From: Fluviicola taffensis DSM 16823
GTDB taxonomy: Bacteria > Bacteroidota > Bacteroidia > Flavobacteriales_D > Crocinitomicaceae
DNA length: 64,000 bases
Reading direction: 5' to 3'
Assembly: GCF_000194605.1 (NCBI RefSeq)
Contig: NC_015321.1
Coordinates: 3,968,001 to 4,032,000, forward strand
Positions 1 to 8,734 of this stretch are shown in pieces. Every line of letters starts with the position of its first letter. Position 1 is the first letter of the stretch. Below the pieces are notes generated by a model. The model was not told where the DNA came from, did not search any database, and worked only from the letters and a program-made list of their open reading frames with translations. A program made the translations under genes and the position numbers.

Positions 1-623
1 TCGATTCCATTTGGAACAACTTCTATTTTTTGATTTTCAGGGTGATAGATCAGTTTTCTGTCTTGTTCTGAAATGATTGTTTTGTGCTCGAAATAATCAA
101 AAATGCGTCGTTCATAGTGCTTTAGTCGCTTGCTTTCTAATCTGTAAAACCACTTTTTGTACCAGAATTCTGTTTGGATTCTTCGCTCCATTCCTTTGGA
201 AAGCGCATCCATGTAATCGAGTGTTTTTGGAATGATGTGCTGATTTTTCGCGTATTCCGTAACCCGAATCAACTGACAGTAAATGTGTTTCGGATTGGTT
301 TTCTCAATAATCGCCGTAATTTGTTTGTGAATCGATTTCCGATAGAAATAATGCACCTGTAAAGGCTTCGAATCAAAAAGCGAAGCTAGGAGTTGTATGA
401 GAAGTCCCGATTTTTTGAGATTGAAAATATGAACGTGCTTACAAAATTGATTGACGATTGCTAAGTTTTCTGCTGAAACAGAAATATCTGTTGTGCAAAT
501 AAGCGTTACATGAAATGATTTAGAAAGCTCTTTCAATTGATAAAAAGCCCTTAGTTTATCTCCTTTTTCAAGCGGATAAGGGAATCTTGAAACGATGAAT
601 ATGATATCTTCTTTAGATTCCAA
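1..623 (-). CDS. glycosyltransferase, family 4-like (partial, N-terminal part)
   Basis: About 207 codons are open from a TTG codon at 623 to the window edge, so the C-terminal part lies outside. The N-terminus (VSRFPYPLEKGDKLRAFYQL) is the start typical of GT-B, GT4-type sugar transferases: a beta strand followed by a PxxxGxxxR loop. The expected role is transfer of a nucleotide-activated sugar in the cytoplasm for a surface polysaccharide. An in-frame stop lies just upstream, so TTG is the only plausible start. The gene overlaps the end of the upstream glycosyltransferase by 11 bp, suggesting co-translation. Substrate cannot be told. Confidence 0.75.
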   Translation of the reverse strand, partial: MESKEDIIFIVSRFPYPLEKGDKLRAFYQLKELSKSFHVTLICTTDISVSAENLAIVNQFCKHVHIFNLKKSGLLIQLLASLFDSKPLQVHYFYRKSIHKQITAIIEKTNPKHIYCQLIRVTEYAKNQHIIPKTLDYMDALSKGMERRIQTEFWYKKWFYRLESKRLKHYERRIFDYFEHKTIISEQDRKLIYHPENQKIEVVPNGI

Positions 624-1776
624 AGGTACTTTTCATTAGTGCGTTACAGGTTTCAAAACTATGAACTTTTGAAATATAATTGCGCGATTGTTCGCCAACT
701 TTTTGTCGGAAATCTTGATTTTGGTGAAAGTGAAGGATTTGTTTGATAAATGATTCTGGTGAATCAGCTATCTGAATTCCGGATTGCTCTATGTCAATTC
801 CAGCAGCTCCTAATTTAGTTGTAATACAAGGAACGCCAAGCGCCATTGCTTCGAGTAATTTTATTCGAATTCCACTTCCAGATTGAATAGGAGAGACCAG
901 TGTGCCTGATTGTGCCATGAATGAATTGCTATCATTTACCCAACCTACTACTTTGATGAAGTCTGTATTGAAATGTGAATATTGTTCACTTTTCGATCCT
1001 GCAATTCGCAAATTGAACTGCGAAATGGCTTCATTTTTCCATACCTTTTCGACTAAAAACGATACAGCCTCTTGATTTGGTCTCCAATTCATGGAACCGA
1101 GATGAAAGAATCCGTTTTGTGTGTAATCCGCAGAGTAGGTTGGAGGAGCAATAGAAACTGGAAGAAGAATGGCTTTTCGATACTTTAAATTGGTTTCAAT
1201 CCATTGTTGATCTTCTTCTGAAATGGACCAAATTACAGCTGCCTTTTCGAGGATTTCTTGTTCTTCTTTTCGCAAGGTAGATTCTAATTTCCGCAAGTAA
1301 AACCGCTTCAAAACCGATGTTTCTGAATTGGCTTGCTGTTTCCATATTTCGGATTCAATGTTGTGCGATCGAATGATGATTGGAGGAAGATCGTTGAAAT
1401 CGAACTGATTCAATTGTGCTGCGGCAAATAAACTGTCGCAAACAATGTAATCGTAGTCTTCAGCAAGTGATTTACTTAATTCGTGTTTGAGTTTATCTGA
1501 TTGAAAACGGGCTAAGTTATAATTCTTACGACGAACAAAATGAAGGATTGCATCCGTTGGATTAATCTCCGTTTTCAAGTGAATGATCGTTTCCTTTTTT
1601 AAATAAGAGCGAAGGATTTTTGCCGATTCTTCCGTGTAAGGATGTTTGTGTGTTTCTAAAATGATTCCATCGACTTCAGCAAATTGCGCCAAACCCTTCA
1701 GGCATTCTAACATGGCAAAACAGCCTCCATCAACAATTGGAGCAGGTGGCTTTGGAGCGATGTATAGAATTTTCAT
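613..1776 (-). CDS. glycosyltransferase family 4 / group 1 protein
   Basis: 387 residues. The N-terminus ILYIAPKPPAPIVDGGC is a GT-B acceptor-domain start with a glycine-rich loop. The C-terminal half carries SGSGIRIKLLEAMALGVPCI, the nucleotide-sugar-binding motif of group 1 glycosyltransferases, ending in TTKLGAAGI. I chose ATG at 1776, not the upstream ATG at 1809, because it forms an ATGA overlap with the stop of the LptF/LptG-type gene and starts at the first beta strand. The order permease, GT, GT suggests a role in lipopolysaccharide or exopolysaccharide assembly (inference). Donor and acceptor sugars are unknown. Confidence 0.85.
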   Translation of the reverse strand: MKILYIAPKPPAPIVDGGCFAMLECLKGLAQFAEVDGIILETHKHPYTEESAKILRSYLKKETIIHLKTEINPTDAILHFVRRKNYNLARFQSDKLKHELSKSLAEDYDYIVCDSLFAAAQLNQFDFNDLPPIIIRSHNIESEIWKQQANSETSVLKRFYLRKLESTLRKEEQEILEKAAVIWSISEEDQQWIETNLKYRKAILLPVSIAPPTYSADYTQNGFFHLGSMNWRPNQEAVSFLVEKVWKNEAISQFNLRIAGSKSEQYSHFNTDFIKVVGWVNDSNSFMAQSGTLVSPIQSGSGIRIKLLEAMALGVPCITTKLGAAGIDIEQSGIQIADSPESFIKQILHFHQNQDFRQKVGEQSRNYISKVHSFETCNALMKSTFGI

Positions 1777-3260
1777 CTTCTTCTGCCAAAGGTTAAAATA
1801 TACCGCCACAATTTCTTGTCAAAAACGCCAAAATCATTCGCTGCAGCAATCATTAAAATAGCAGCAATAGGAATCAACACAGCTGTTGGCAGCCACATTC
1901 CCCAAAACGGAGAAAGTATTTTATCATTTGAAGTGGCTAAATTTTGTCCGACACTGAACAATACAAAGTACACCATGAATAATAGCGCTGCAATGACAAC
2001 AGGTGCACCAAATCCGCCTTTTCGGATAATGGCACCTAGAGGAGCTCCAACAAAAAAGAGCACAATAATTGCTCCCGAAAGGGCAAATTTACGGTGAAAC
2101 TCAATTTGATAAAGATCATAATTCGTATTCAACATATCCAACATTCCCTCTTGATCAACGGCTTCTTTTTCACTGCTCCGAGCACTTACCAATGCGTTGT
2201 TTATTGCGGTAATTCGTTCTTCTTTGGTGAGATCTGAAAGCTTAATCACTTTTTCAGGAATTGCTTGAAGTTGTTCGATTTGTTTCGTTTCATCTCGATT
2301 TTGAGGAGCAACTTTTCGTAAGTTTTCATACCCAATAGACTGATTGAAGGGGTGTTTATTGATGCTGACTTTTGCAAAATCAGTCGTCATCTTATCCAAT
2401 CGTCTTTGCAAGGAATCTTTTGCTGCGCTAATTTGAAACACATTCAGCATTTCATAATCATTTTTAAAAAGCTCTTCCTTCGATTTATTGAGATCGAAAC
2501 CAACCAATTCCATTTTGTAAGTTGCAGCTTTGAATTGAGTTGTTCTACTTGGTCTAAAGTCTCCCCCAGGATGAAAAGATTGTCCTTGTTCTGTGAAAAC
2601 TGGAGCTTGAGCTTGCAATTCTTCGTGGATAATTCCATTACTTAAATGAAACAATAGATATTTGCCATCATCTCCTTTATAAACAATTCCAGAATCCGCT
2701 TTTACTGTTTTAAGCACATTTGGATTCGTATAATCATGGATTGTAATTCCTTTAAATGTATTGTCTTTGCCTGATTTTATTTTAATTGCATACCCTTCAA
2801 TTTCCTTTGTATAAGAACCCGGTGTGAGTAACATCCCAACCTTTGTTTCTTGGATATCGTAGATGATTGTGTGCCATTTCAAATTGGCTACGGGAATGAC
2901 ATAATTGGCGAAGAAAAATGTAGCAGTTGCAATGACAATTACAGTTTGTGTTAATGGTCTGAGAATTCGAAACAAGGATAATCCAGATGATTTTAGAGCT
3001 GTTAATTCGTTGTTTTCAGCCAAATTTCCTAAGGTCATTATCGAACTGAGCAAAATAGCGAGAGGCAAAGCAAGTGGAATTAATCCAGCTGAAACATAAA
3101 ACATCAATTCGATAATCACTGCAACACCTAAGCCTTTTCCCATTAAATCATCAATATAAACCCAGGTAAATTGCATGATAAGCATTACCATAGAAATAAA
3201 GAAAGTCACTACGAAAGGACCTCCGAAAGATTTAATGCTAAAAACAGTGAGTTTCTTCAA
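1773..3260 (-). CDS. LptF/LptG-family lipopolysaccharide export permease
   Basis: 495 residues in the YjgP/YjgQ (LptF/LptG) architecture: three N-terminal membrane segments (about 12-35, 48-72, 100-122), a large periplasmic region (about 125-395) and three C-terminal segments (about 398-480). The cytoplasmic stretch LAENNELTALKSSGLSLFRI is the characteristic loop that contacts the LptB ATPase. Family role: the inner-membrane half of the Lpt ABC transporter that extracts LPS for transport to the outer membrane. The periplasmic part is longer than in enterobacteria, as is common in Bacteroidota. The start is TTG (codon at 3260); an upstream in-frame stop leaves no other option. LptF versus LptG cannot be settled by eye. 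Confidence 0.88.
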   Translation of the reverse strand: MKKLTVFSIKSFGGPFVVTFFISMVMLIMQFTWVYIDDLMGKGLGVAVIIELMFYVSAGLIPLALPLAILLSSIMTLGNLAENNELTALKSSGLSLFRILRPLTQTVIVIATATFFFANYVIPVANLKWHTIIYDIQETKVGMLLTPGSYTKEIEGYAIKIKSGKDNTFKGITIHDYTNPNVLKTVKADSGIVYKGDDGKYLLFHLSNGIIHEELQAQAPVFTEQGQSFHPGGDFRPSRTTQFKAATYKMELVGFDLNKSKEELFKNDYEMLNVFQISAAKDSLQRRLDKMTTDFAKVSINKHPFNQSIGYENLRKVAPQNRDETKQIEQLQAIPEKVIKLSDLTKEERITAINNALVSARSSEKEAVDQEGMLDMLNTNYDLYQIEFHRKFALSGAIIVLFFVGAPLGAIIRKGGFGAPVVIAALLFMVYFVLFSVGQNLATSNDKILSPFWGMWLPTAVLIPIAAILMIAAANDFGVFDKKLWRYILTFGRRR

Positions 3261-3304
3261 AGTATAACCAGTTTGTTAGCGAATGGATAATTCAGATGAA
3301 ACCC

Positions 3305-4114
3305 TTATATTTTCTGAATTCGTTTCGTGATAAGTTGTCCTGTGTTTGTTCGAATACGAACCAAGTAAAGTCCTTGATTCATGGTTTGCATCGAAATGGG
3401 TAAATCGGATGCTTGTGTGTAAATCAAATTTCCAGCGGTGTTATAAATTGAAATTTCATCCAATACGGCACTTGTAGAAAACGAAATCAAATCAGTTGTT
3501 GGATTTGGATAAATTGCCACATCAGCTTGTATGAATTGCTCATTCACCGTTAATGGATCATCTTTTCGGAAGTTGATGCTGTCTAAGAACAAATTGAATC
3601 CGCCAGTAGTTTCGATTTTAAAAGCAAGGTAAATAGTTTCAACGTTCACATAACCTTGTGCAGTTAAATTCACTTCATGATTTGTCCAATCTTCCAATTC
3701 AAATTCCACACGTGAAATAGTATCTGTAAAGCTAGCAATTTGCGTATCCGTTTTTGATACAAGTACTTGATACGTATCTGGGTAACTAGGATCAAACGAT
3801 TTCGCTCTCCATTTTAAGTAATTCCCAAAAGTTCCGATCGTAATTGCTGGAGAAATCAACCAGCGACTTGCTTTTCCTGCAACTGTAAAATAAGAAGTAG
3901 CTGCTGCAACGGTATCTGATAAATTATTGGGATCAGGAATAGCAATCCATCCTGGAGCGTATTGTGAGTTTTGTTCAATGTAAGAGTCTGCTTTTATAAC
4001 TGTCCAATTTGCTGGAATTCCTTGTTGGAAATCCTCGTCCAAAATGGTCGTTTGTGCATGAACTGAAAGCGCTGAAATTAAAACGCTTGTAAAAAAGGCA
4101 ATTTGTTTTAACAT
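3305..4114 (-). CDS. T9SS-sorted choice-of-anchor J (cleaved adhesin) domain protein
   Basis: 269 residues: signal peptide ending at ALSVHAQ, then a jelly-roll domain (DEDFQQGIPANWTVIKADSY ... SRWLISPAI) of the choice-of-anchor J type, then a C-terminal type A sorting domain (YPNPTTDLISFS ... GLYLVRIRTNTGQLITKRI). It should be secreted across the outer membrane by T9SS and attached to the surface or released. ATG at 4114 is preferred over the one at 4129: it begins the signal peptide, and a perfect -7 box ends 4 nt upstream of it, inside the longer version. Ligand unknown. Confidence 0.88.
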   Translation of the reverse strand: MLKQIAFFTSVLISALSVHAQTTILDEDFQQGIPANWTVIKADSYIEQNSQYAPGWIAIPDPNNLSDTVAAATSYFTVAGKASRWLISPAITIGTFGNYLKWRAKSFDPSYPDTYQVLVSKTDTQIASFTDTISRVEFELEDWTNHEVNLTAQGYVNVETIYLAFKIETTGGFNLFLDSINFRKDDPLTVNEQFIQADVAIYPNPTTDLISFSTSAVLDEISIYNTAGNLIYTQASDLPISMQTMNQGLYLVRIRTNTGQLITKRIQKI

Positions 4115-4118
4115 AAGA

Positions 4119-4126
4119 CAAAAATA
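4119..4126 (-). promoter_or_regulatory. -7 promoter box (TATTTTTG), 4 nt from start codon
   Basis: A perfect TAnnTTTG box lies exactly 4 nt before the ATG at 4114. With a start site about 5 nt after the box, the transcript would begin at or next to the A of ATG. No clear TTG -33 element is present. Confidence 0.5.
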
Positions 4127-4138
4127 CAAAGACTTTAG

Positions 4139-4603
4139 CTACGATGCTAGATTTATCAAGATATCCTTAAATTCTTGGTAAAACGCATCAAAATGAATCA
4201 AACGCTCAGATAAAAAGTTTATTATTTCAGGATGATCTTCTTTCCTGTAAAAATTCAAATCCCTTCGTTCCCAAATAATCCGATTAAAGTCGGAAACAAC
4301 TGAAGTACTGGCATTTTCAATCCAAACACCTTCTGTTCCCATTTCTTCTTCTAAGACAATTTTCAACTCCGTAAGTTGTTCCCATAAGATTGCACGCACA
4401 CCTTCATCTTTCCCTTGGATATCGAAGGTAAAACGAGCGCCTTTTCCATCCACATCCACTCGAACATAGATATCCTTCACTTCAGTAGGATAAGCCAACC
4501 AGTTCATTCTTCGTCCATTGGAAGAGCGCACTTTCTGCATATGAACCTTAAACTGGTTCCAGAAATCGGCTTTGAGTTGCTTTGCTTCTTCTTTGGAATA
4601 CAT
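4139..4603 (-). CDS. DUF4268 domain protein
   Basis: 154 residues, soluble, no signal peptide. The body (YSKEEAKQLKADFWNQFK at the start, RVDVDGKGARFTFDIQGK, IIWERRDLNFY) matches my memory of the DUF4268 family, small alpha/beta proteins often annotated as uncharacterised or methyltransferase-associated. The function is not known. The stop lies 24 bp from the start of the T9SS protein, but that gene has its own promoter box, so an operon is not certain. Confidence 0.75.
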   Translation of the reverse strand: MYSKEEAKQLKADFWNQFKVHMQKVRSSNGRRMNWLAYPTEVKDIYVRVDVDGKGARFTFDIQGKDEGVRAILWEQLTELKIVLEEEMGTEGVWIENASTSVVSDFNRIIWERRDLNFYRKEDHPEIINFLSERLIHFDAFYQEFKDILINLAS

Positions 4604-4621
4604 GTATTAAAAACTTTGATG

Positions 4622-4629
4622 CAAATATA
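4622..4629 (-). promoter_or_regulatory. -7 promoter box (TATATTTG) of the DUF4268 gene
   Basis: Perfect TAnnTTTG match 18 nt upstream of the ATG at 4603, giving a leader of about a dozen nucleotides. No good -33 TTG is visible. Confidence 0.4.
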
Positions 4630-4700
4630 CAGTTGTATTCGAGGAATGGAAATTCAGGTTTTTTGATTTAACAACATGTAACGAATATTTCAAAAAAAAT

Positions 4701-4767
4701 AACCGCAAAGAAGCAAAGAGCGCAAGGGGATTTGAATAAACTTGGCGTTCTCCGCGTCTCTGCGGTT
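4701..4767. repeat. imperfect palindromic intergenic repeat
   Basis: Two arms of about 27 nt (4701-4727 and 4741-4767) are imperfect inverted copies around a 13-nt loop. Both begin AACCGC when read inward and are far more G+C-rich than their surroundings. The arms differ by a few substitutions and one indel, as in a drifting mobile palindrome (REP/MITE-like). It lies between two minus-strand genes, so it could also act as a terminator of the gene at 4793-6451's upstream neighbour or as an mRNA stabiliser. Confidence 0.7.
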
Positions 4768-4792
4768 AAAAAAGGATATTTGTAGTTAATTC

Positions 4793-6451
4793 TTATTCAA
4801 AAAGCATCTTGCGTGTTCCCACTTTTCCTTCTTTAGTCTCTACTTTCAATATGGCAACTCCTTTGTAGTCCGAATCGAAGGTGATTTGTGAAATTCCTTC
4901 AGAAACCTCACCTTGATATAGGATTCTTCCATCCAAGGCTACCAATTGCATGCTTGCAGTTTGCTCCATCGCAACCATAAAACGACCATTGCTCACTGGA
5001 TTCGGATAAGCTGAAAAATCAGCTTCATTGGAAAGTTCCTCGACAGCTAAATTGCTCGTAGGTCCGTAAGTCAGCTGTAGTATATAAATACTTCCTTTTG
5101 TTGCTCCGGCAGTTGGATTTCGATATCCTGTCAATAAAATCTTGTTATTAGTTGTAATGTCTACGTCCATGAAATTGGCCAATTTCCCATTCCAACCAGA
5201 AGTTCCTACCATTCCATGATCGAAAATCATGTAGCCGTTTCCGTTGAATGCAGTATTTAACTGCCCCTGCGCATTCATACTGACAATCAATCCTTTGTTT
5301 TGGAAGTTTCCGCTAACATAATCCGTAGTAAAACCACAGATTAAAAATTCATTCGGACTTTTTTCGATGATTTTATTAAAGAACGTCGCACTGTCTTGCA
5401 CAAAATCGAAGTTCGAGAATCCGTTTGGAATACTCATGTCCAACGTTCCATTTGCATTGACAAAAGCCACAAATCCTCTGTTTGCTCGACCGTATGAATA
5501 AACGTAATAATTGTTTACAGGCATGTTATAACCTGCAACCAATAATTTCCCTGAGCTGGCTAATACAATAGAAAGTGGGGTATCAGTATTATCTGTCCCG
5601 AATTCAAAAATGCCGTTTATTCCAAAACTTTGGTCAAGTGTTCCGGTTGGAGTGAGTTTAAACACCGCATTGTCTGTGTAATTAGCAGAATCGTAAGACA
5701 TTGCTGTTTGATTCCAAGTGTCGGTAATCAACAATCCGTAAGCTTCTCCGTTCGCCCCGATTGCCATATTCACAAATTGTGCTCGTGAAATATTCAAAAA
5801 GCTAAAAACGCCATTTGTTCCATACGTGTTATCTGGAAAACCATTCGAATTTAGACGGACAATTACGGGTTTTCCACTCGGACCACGTCCACCAACCATA
5901 AACTTTCCATTTGGAAGAATATGTAAGCTTTTGGGAATAGAAAACGTTCCATTGCTCCCGAAAACATCAGAAGTCAAAATATGGCCGTTTGTTCCGAAAG
6001 TAGAGTCTAAATCGCCATTTGTTTTCAAACGCATCATCACGAATTGTTTTGCGCCACAGATTCCGTTAGTACAATATTCTGATTCACCAATTAATACAAT
6101 CTTTTGATCTGATTGGATTTCGACATCAAAACCGGTGCTTCGTGTTCCGCAGAAGATTTTTGATGAGCCACCAATTCCAAAAGCGGGATCAGGCATTCCA
6201 TCCGACAAATAGCGATAAATGTACATGAACAGGTCGTTTGAATTGTTATCTCTACCAAGAACGGTAACAATCTTCCCATCAGACTGGATTGCAGAAGCCT
6301 GACCAGATCCCAGATTTCCTTGACTATTAGAATTGCTGCCAAGATAGGGGAGGTAACCGTTGGTATTAAACGTAGAATCAAGGTATTGTGCAGACGCATT
6401 CATTGTGAAAACAGGCGAACTGATCAAAACCGCGAGTAGAATTTTCTTCAT
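4793..6451 (-). CDS. delta-60 repeat protein with T9SS sorting domain
   Basis: 552 residues: signal peptide (to about residue 21, ASA/QYLD), then repeated units of about 50-60 residues with the signature LDSTFGTNG / DPAFGIGG / LDQSFGINGIF and a glycine-plus-valine strand (SDQKIVLIGES, SSGKLLVAGYN). These are delta-60 repeats, expected to form a beta-propeller-like structure. The end (FSAYPNPVSNGRFMVAM ... KVGTRKMLFE) is a type A T9SS sorting domain. Likely a secreted surface protein; no catalytic residues are apparent. Ligand unknown. Confidence 0.9.
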   Translation of the reverse strand: MKKILLAVLISSPVFTMNASAQYLDSTFNTNGYLPYLGSNSNSQGNLGSGQASAIQSDGKIVTVLGRDNNSNDLFMYIYRYLSDGMPDPAFGIGGSSKIFCGTRSTGFDVEIQSDQKIVLIGESEYCTNGICGAKQFVMMRLKTNGDLDSTFGTNGHILTSDVFGSNGTFSIPKSLHILPNGKFMVGGRGPSGKPVIVRLNSNGFPDNTYGTNGVFSFLNISRAQFVNMAIGANGEAYGLLITDTWNQTAMSYDSANYTDNAVFKLTPTGTLDQSFGINGIFEFGTDNTDTPLSIVLASSGKLLVAGYNMPVNNYYVYSYGRANRGFVAFVNANGTLDMSIPNGFSNFDFVQDSATFFNKIIEKSPNEFLICGFTTDYVSGNFQNKGLIVSMNAQGQLNTAFNGNGYMIFDHGMVGTSGWNGKLANFMDVDITTNNKILLTGYRNPTAGATKGSIYILQLTYGPTSNLAVEELSNEADFSAYPNPVSNGRFMVAMEQTASMQLVALDGRILYQGEVSEGISQITFDSDYKGVAILKVETKEGKVGTRKMLFE

Positions 6452-7266
6452 ATATATAGTATTTAGTAATTGGGTTTGGAAGTAAGACTCCTGTTTTAGT
6501 GGAAAAGTTTCATGAAAAACTCCTTTTTTTTGATTGATTTATCAATGGAATAGGCTGTTAATCGTCGTTTTTTTTGTAAGGTTCTCAATTATTCTTTGTT
6601 GTTAGGAGGAGAATTATTCTATTTAACATAATTCGTGAATCACTCAATTTTTGAGCGTTTTGTAAATCGGATTTGTTATTTCGAATATTCTTTCGAGGTT
6701 TAGTTCTCACATAGAAGGAAACTCTAATCGATTGCAACACTTATAAATGACATATCCTGAAATATTTCTCAATAAAATGATTCTAAGCAATTCTCGTGAA
6801 TAACTTTTTAGAGGTTTCTGGATTGGTTTCATTGGATCAATGGTTCGAAGATTAGATTTTAGACAATTCTCACGAGTTTATTTTGATCCAAATTTTCAAT
6901 GGATCTGATAGATTCTCAAGTGATCATTTTTTAAGCGATTCTCAGAGAGAGATTGTTTGACAGTTTATCTAATAAATAGAATTCTGTAGAATTGAATAAT
7001 TCGCACAAATTCCCAAATAAAAAATTCTAGACGATTCTCAGAGAGAAGAGATATGAGGGGAATAAAAGACGAAGTTGTAGAAGAGTATTCAAAAGAAATA
7101 AAGGACTTGCACAATAAATGTCAAATGAGGATCGTTAAGCTATTTAACATAATATTAATTATACGACATTTTGGTTTTTGAAATAATCTTCGAAGATTTT
7201 CTTCTTTCTTGTGTGTGGTGGTTAATTTAAATTGTGGAATTTGGTTATTTTAAAATGTGGAATTGA
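6452..7266. other. 815-bp AT-rich non-coding gap with short dispersed repeats
   Basis: No convincing coding frame on either strand. The stretch holds five occurrences of ATTCTC in related contexts (at 6790, 6866, 6912, 6938, 7034); two of them share GATTCTCAGAGAGA. The 14-mer CTATTTAACATAAT occurs at 6619-6632 and again at 7140-7153. It may be a decayed gene or element, or the long leader of the gene at 4793-6451. Confidence 0.5.
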
Positions 7267-8571
7267 CTAATCATCATAAAATCCCCAATAAACAAAAAGC
7301 CCGATTAGAATAGTATAAACAAGATTGTTTAATGTGAATAACCATCTGGAAAATAGATTCCAATGCTGCTCTTTGAAAAGCCTCCTATTAACGACCCAAA
7401 ATGGTACAATTAGAACTAATAGCAGAGAAGGAATGTACGCGGTTAAACTGACAAAAACACTTGCTGGGTCTTTGTATGGCGCTGGAAAATAAAAACGATT
7501 AACACTACCAACACATAGCACAACCATATAACAGAACAGGATTAGCCCTAGAATGAACATCAATAGGTGGATGTACTGATGTTTACCATTCTGTTTTCTT
7601 CTGAAATACATGATTAGAAAGTAGATGGAGGAGAATAAAAATAAGCCTGCGGAAGCAATTAAGAACACAGCGATTAACGCACTGTTTTTAGGGGTTTTGT
7701 AGTTGCGCAATTTTTCGAATTCACTGTTCGAAGGAAACAAAGGTTCAATAGCAATTAGATGATCTCCTTTGCCCAATTCTTCTTTTAAGTTGAATTGAAC
7801 GGTAGTTTTGTATTGGTGATAGAAATACAGGTTCACTGTTCCCTTATTCAAATCCCAAATGGAAGTCAGCAATGTTCCGTCGCCGATCTTTTCTCGACAT
7901 ACGTGCATGGTATCTGATAAAGCCTTACAAAATTCAAGCGTAGTGTCAATGTTATTTTTCAAAAAGGAAACTCCATTTCTGTATCTTTCCAACTGATTTG
8001 CATCTTTTTTTGATGTTATCGAAGGACAAAAATTGGAGATGACGTATGTTGGGTCGTTTCCAATGGTCAAGGTGTAAGGTTCCACAATAAGGTATTTACC
8101 AGATTTATCCACGTAGATAAAGATATCTTCAATGAAATAGCTGTGGTCATATTTGCTGATGTATTTCTGAACTTCTTCTACTGTTTTGCAAGAGTGAAGG
8201 ATGTCTTTTAAGTATTTTGTCGGATTGGTTATCGCTTTTCTATTTGGAAAACCTTTAGACTGTGGGTGGTGTGAAGAAAGTCTTTCAAAAACAACTCCCA
8301 TTTCATTCATTCCAGATTGTGGCGCATACCCGTTTTCTCCGTCATATCGTGAGCCCGTAAATGCTGCTCCATACTCACCTTTTCCTCTTGCATTTTCAAA
8401 CCAAATATGTGGAGTTACCCTCCATGCATCTTCGTTGCTGCCAAACAGGGTTTTATTCCCAATAGTGACTTTGTACCCGCTACACGTATATCCGTTTTGA
8501 AAAACAACAAGTAACATAAAGGTCAATAAGATAACTCTTAAAAAGAGTGTTCGTTGTGTTCCAGTTTCCAT
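7267..8571 (-). CDS. secreted Ntn-hydrolase (C45/C59-like) fused to four C-terminal membrane segments
   Basis: 434 residues. A signal peptide (about 1-29) ends directly before Cys30 (YTCSGYKVT). In acyl-transferase/choloylglycine-hydrolase-like Ntn-hydrolases the mature N-terminal Cys is the nucleophile. The following GNKTLFGSNEDAW, MNEMGVVFERLSS and YVISNFCPS fit this fold, in which amide bonds are cleaved. About residues 295-434 then hold four hydrophobic helices, an unusual addition for the family. The enzyme domain is expected to face the periplasm. Substrate is unknown. No neighbour gene gives a clue. Confidence 0.7.
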   Translation of the reverse strand: METGTQRTLFLRVILLTFMLLVVFQNGYTCSGYKVTIGNKTLFGSNEDAWRVTPHIWFENARGKGEYGAAFTGSRYDGENGYAPQSGMNEMGVVFERLSSHHPQSKGFPNRKAITNPTKYLKDILHSCKTVEEVQKYISKYDHSYFIEDIFIYVDKSGKYLIVEPYTLTIGNDPTYVISNFCPSITSKKDANQLERYRNGVSFLKNNIDTTLEFCKALSDTMHVCREKIGDGTLLTSIWDLNKGTVNLYFYHQYKTTVQFNLKEELGKGDHLIAIEPLFPSNSEFEKLRNYKTPKNSALIAVFLIASAGLFLFSSIYFLIMYFRRKQNGKHQYIHLLMFILGLILFCYMVVLCVGSVNRFYFPAPYKDPASVFVSLTAYIPSLLLVLIVPFWVVNRRLFKEQHWNLFSRWLFTLNNLVYTILIGLFVYWGFYDD

Positions 8572-8703
8572 GGCTTTTTCGAATTGATAGCGTTCATTGA
8601 TACTATCACTTACAATTCATTAATTTTCAATAGTAACAATTCATAGCAAAATACCCCAGCTATTGTAACAGTACGAGACAAATTAGATTATCGACTAAAA
8701 GGT

Positions 8704-8711
8704 TAACTTTG
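8704..8711 (+). promoter_or_regulatory. -7 promoter box (TAACTTTG)
   Basis: Perfect TAnnTTTG match 23 nt upstream of the ATG of the OmpA-family gene. The -33 region has no clear TTG. Confidence 0.45.
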
Positions 8712-8734
8712 ATAAACATTACACCTGAAAAACG

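Noticed and set aside
1646-1861. 71-codon plus-strand frame across the permease/glycosyltransferase overlap
   Set aside because: Antisense shadow of two well-supported genes; no promoter or family.
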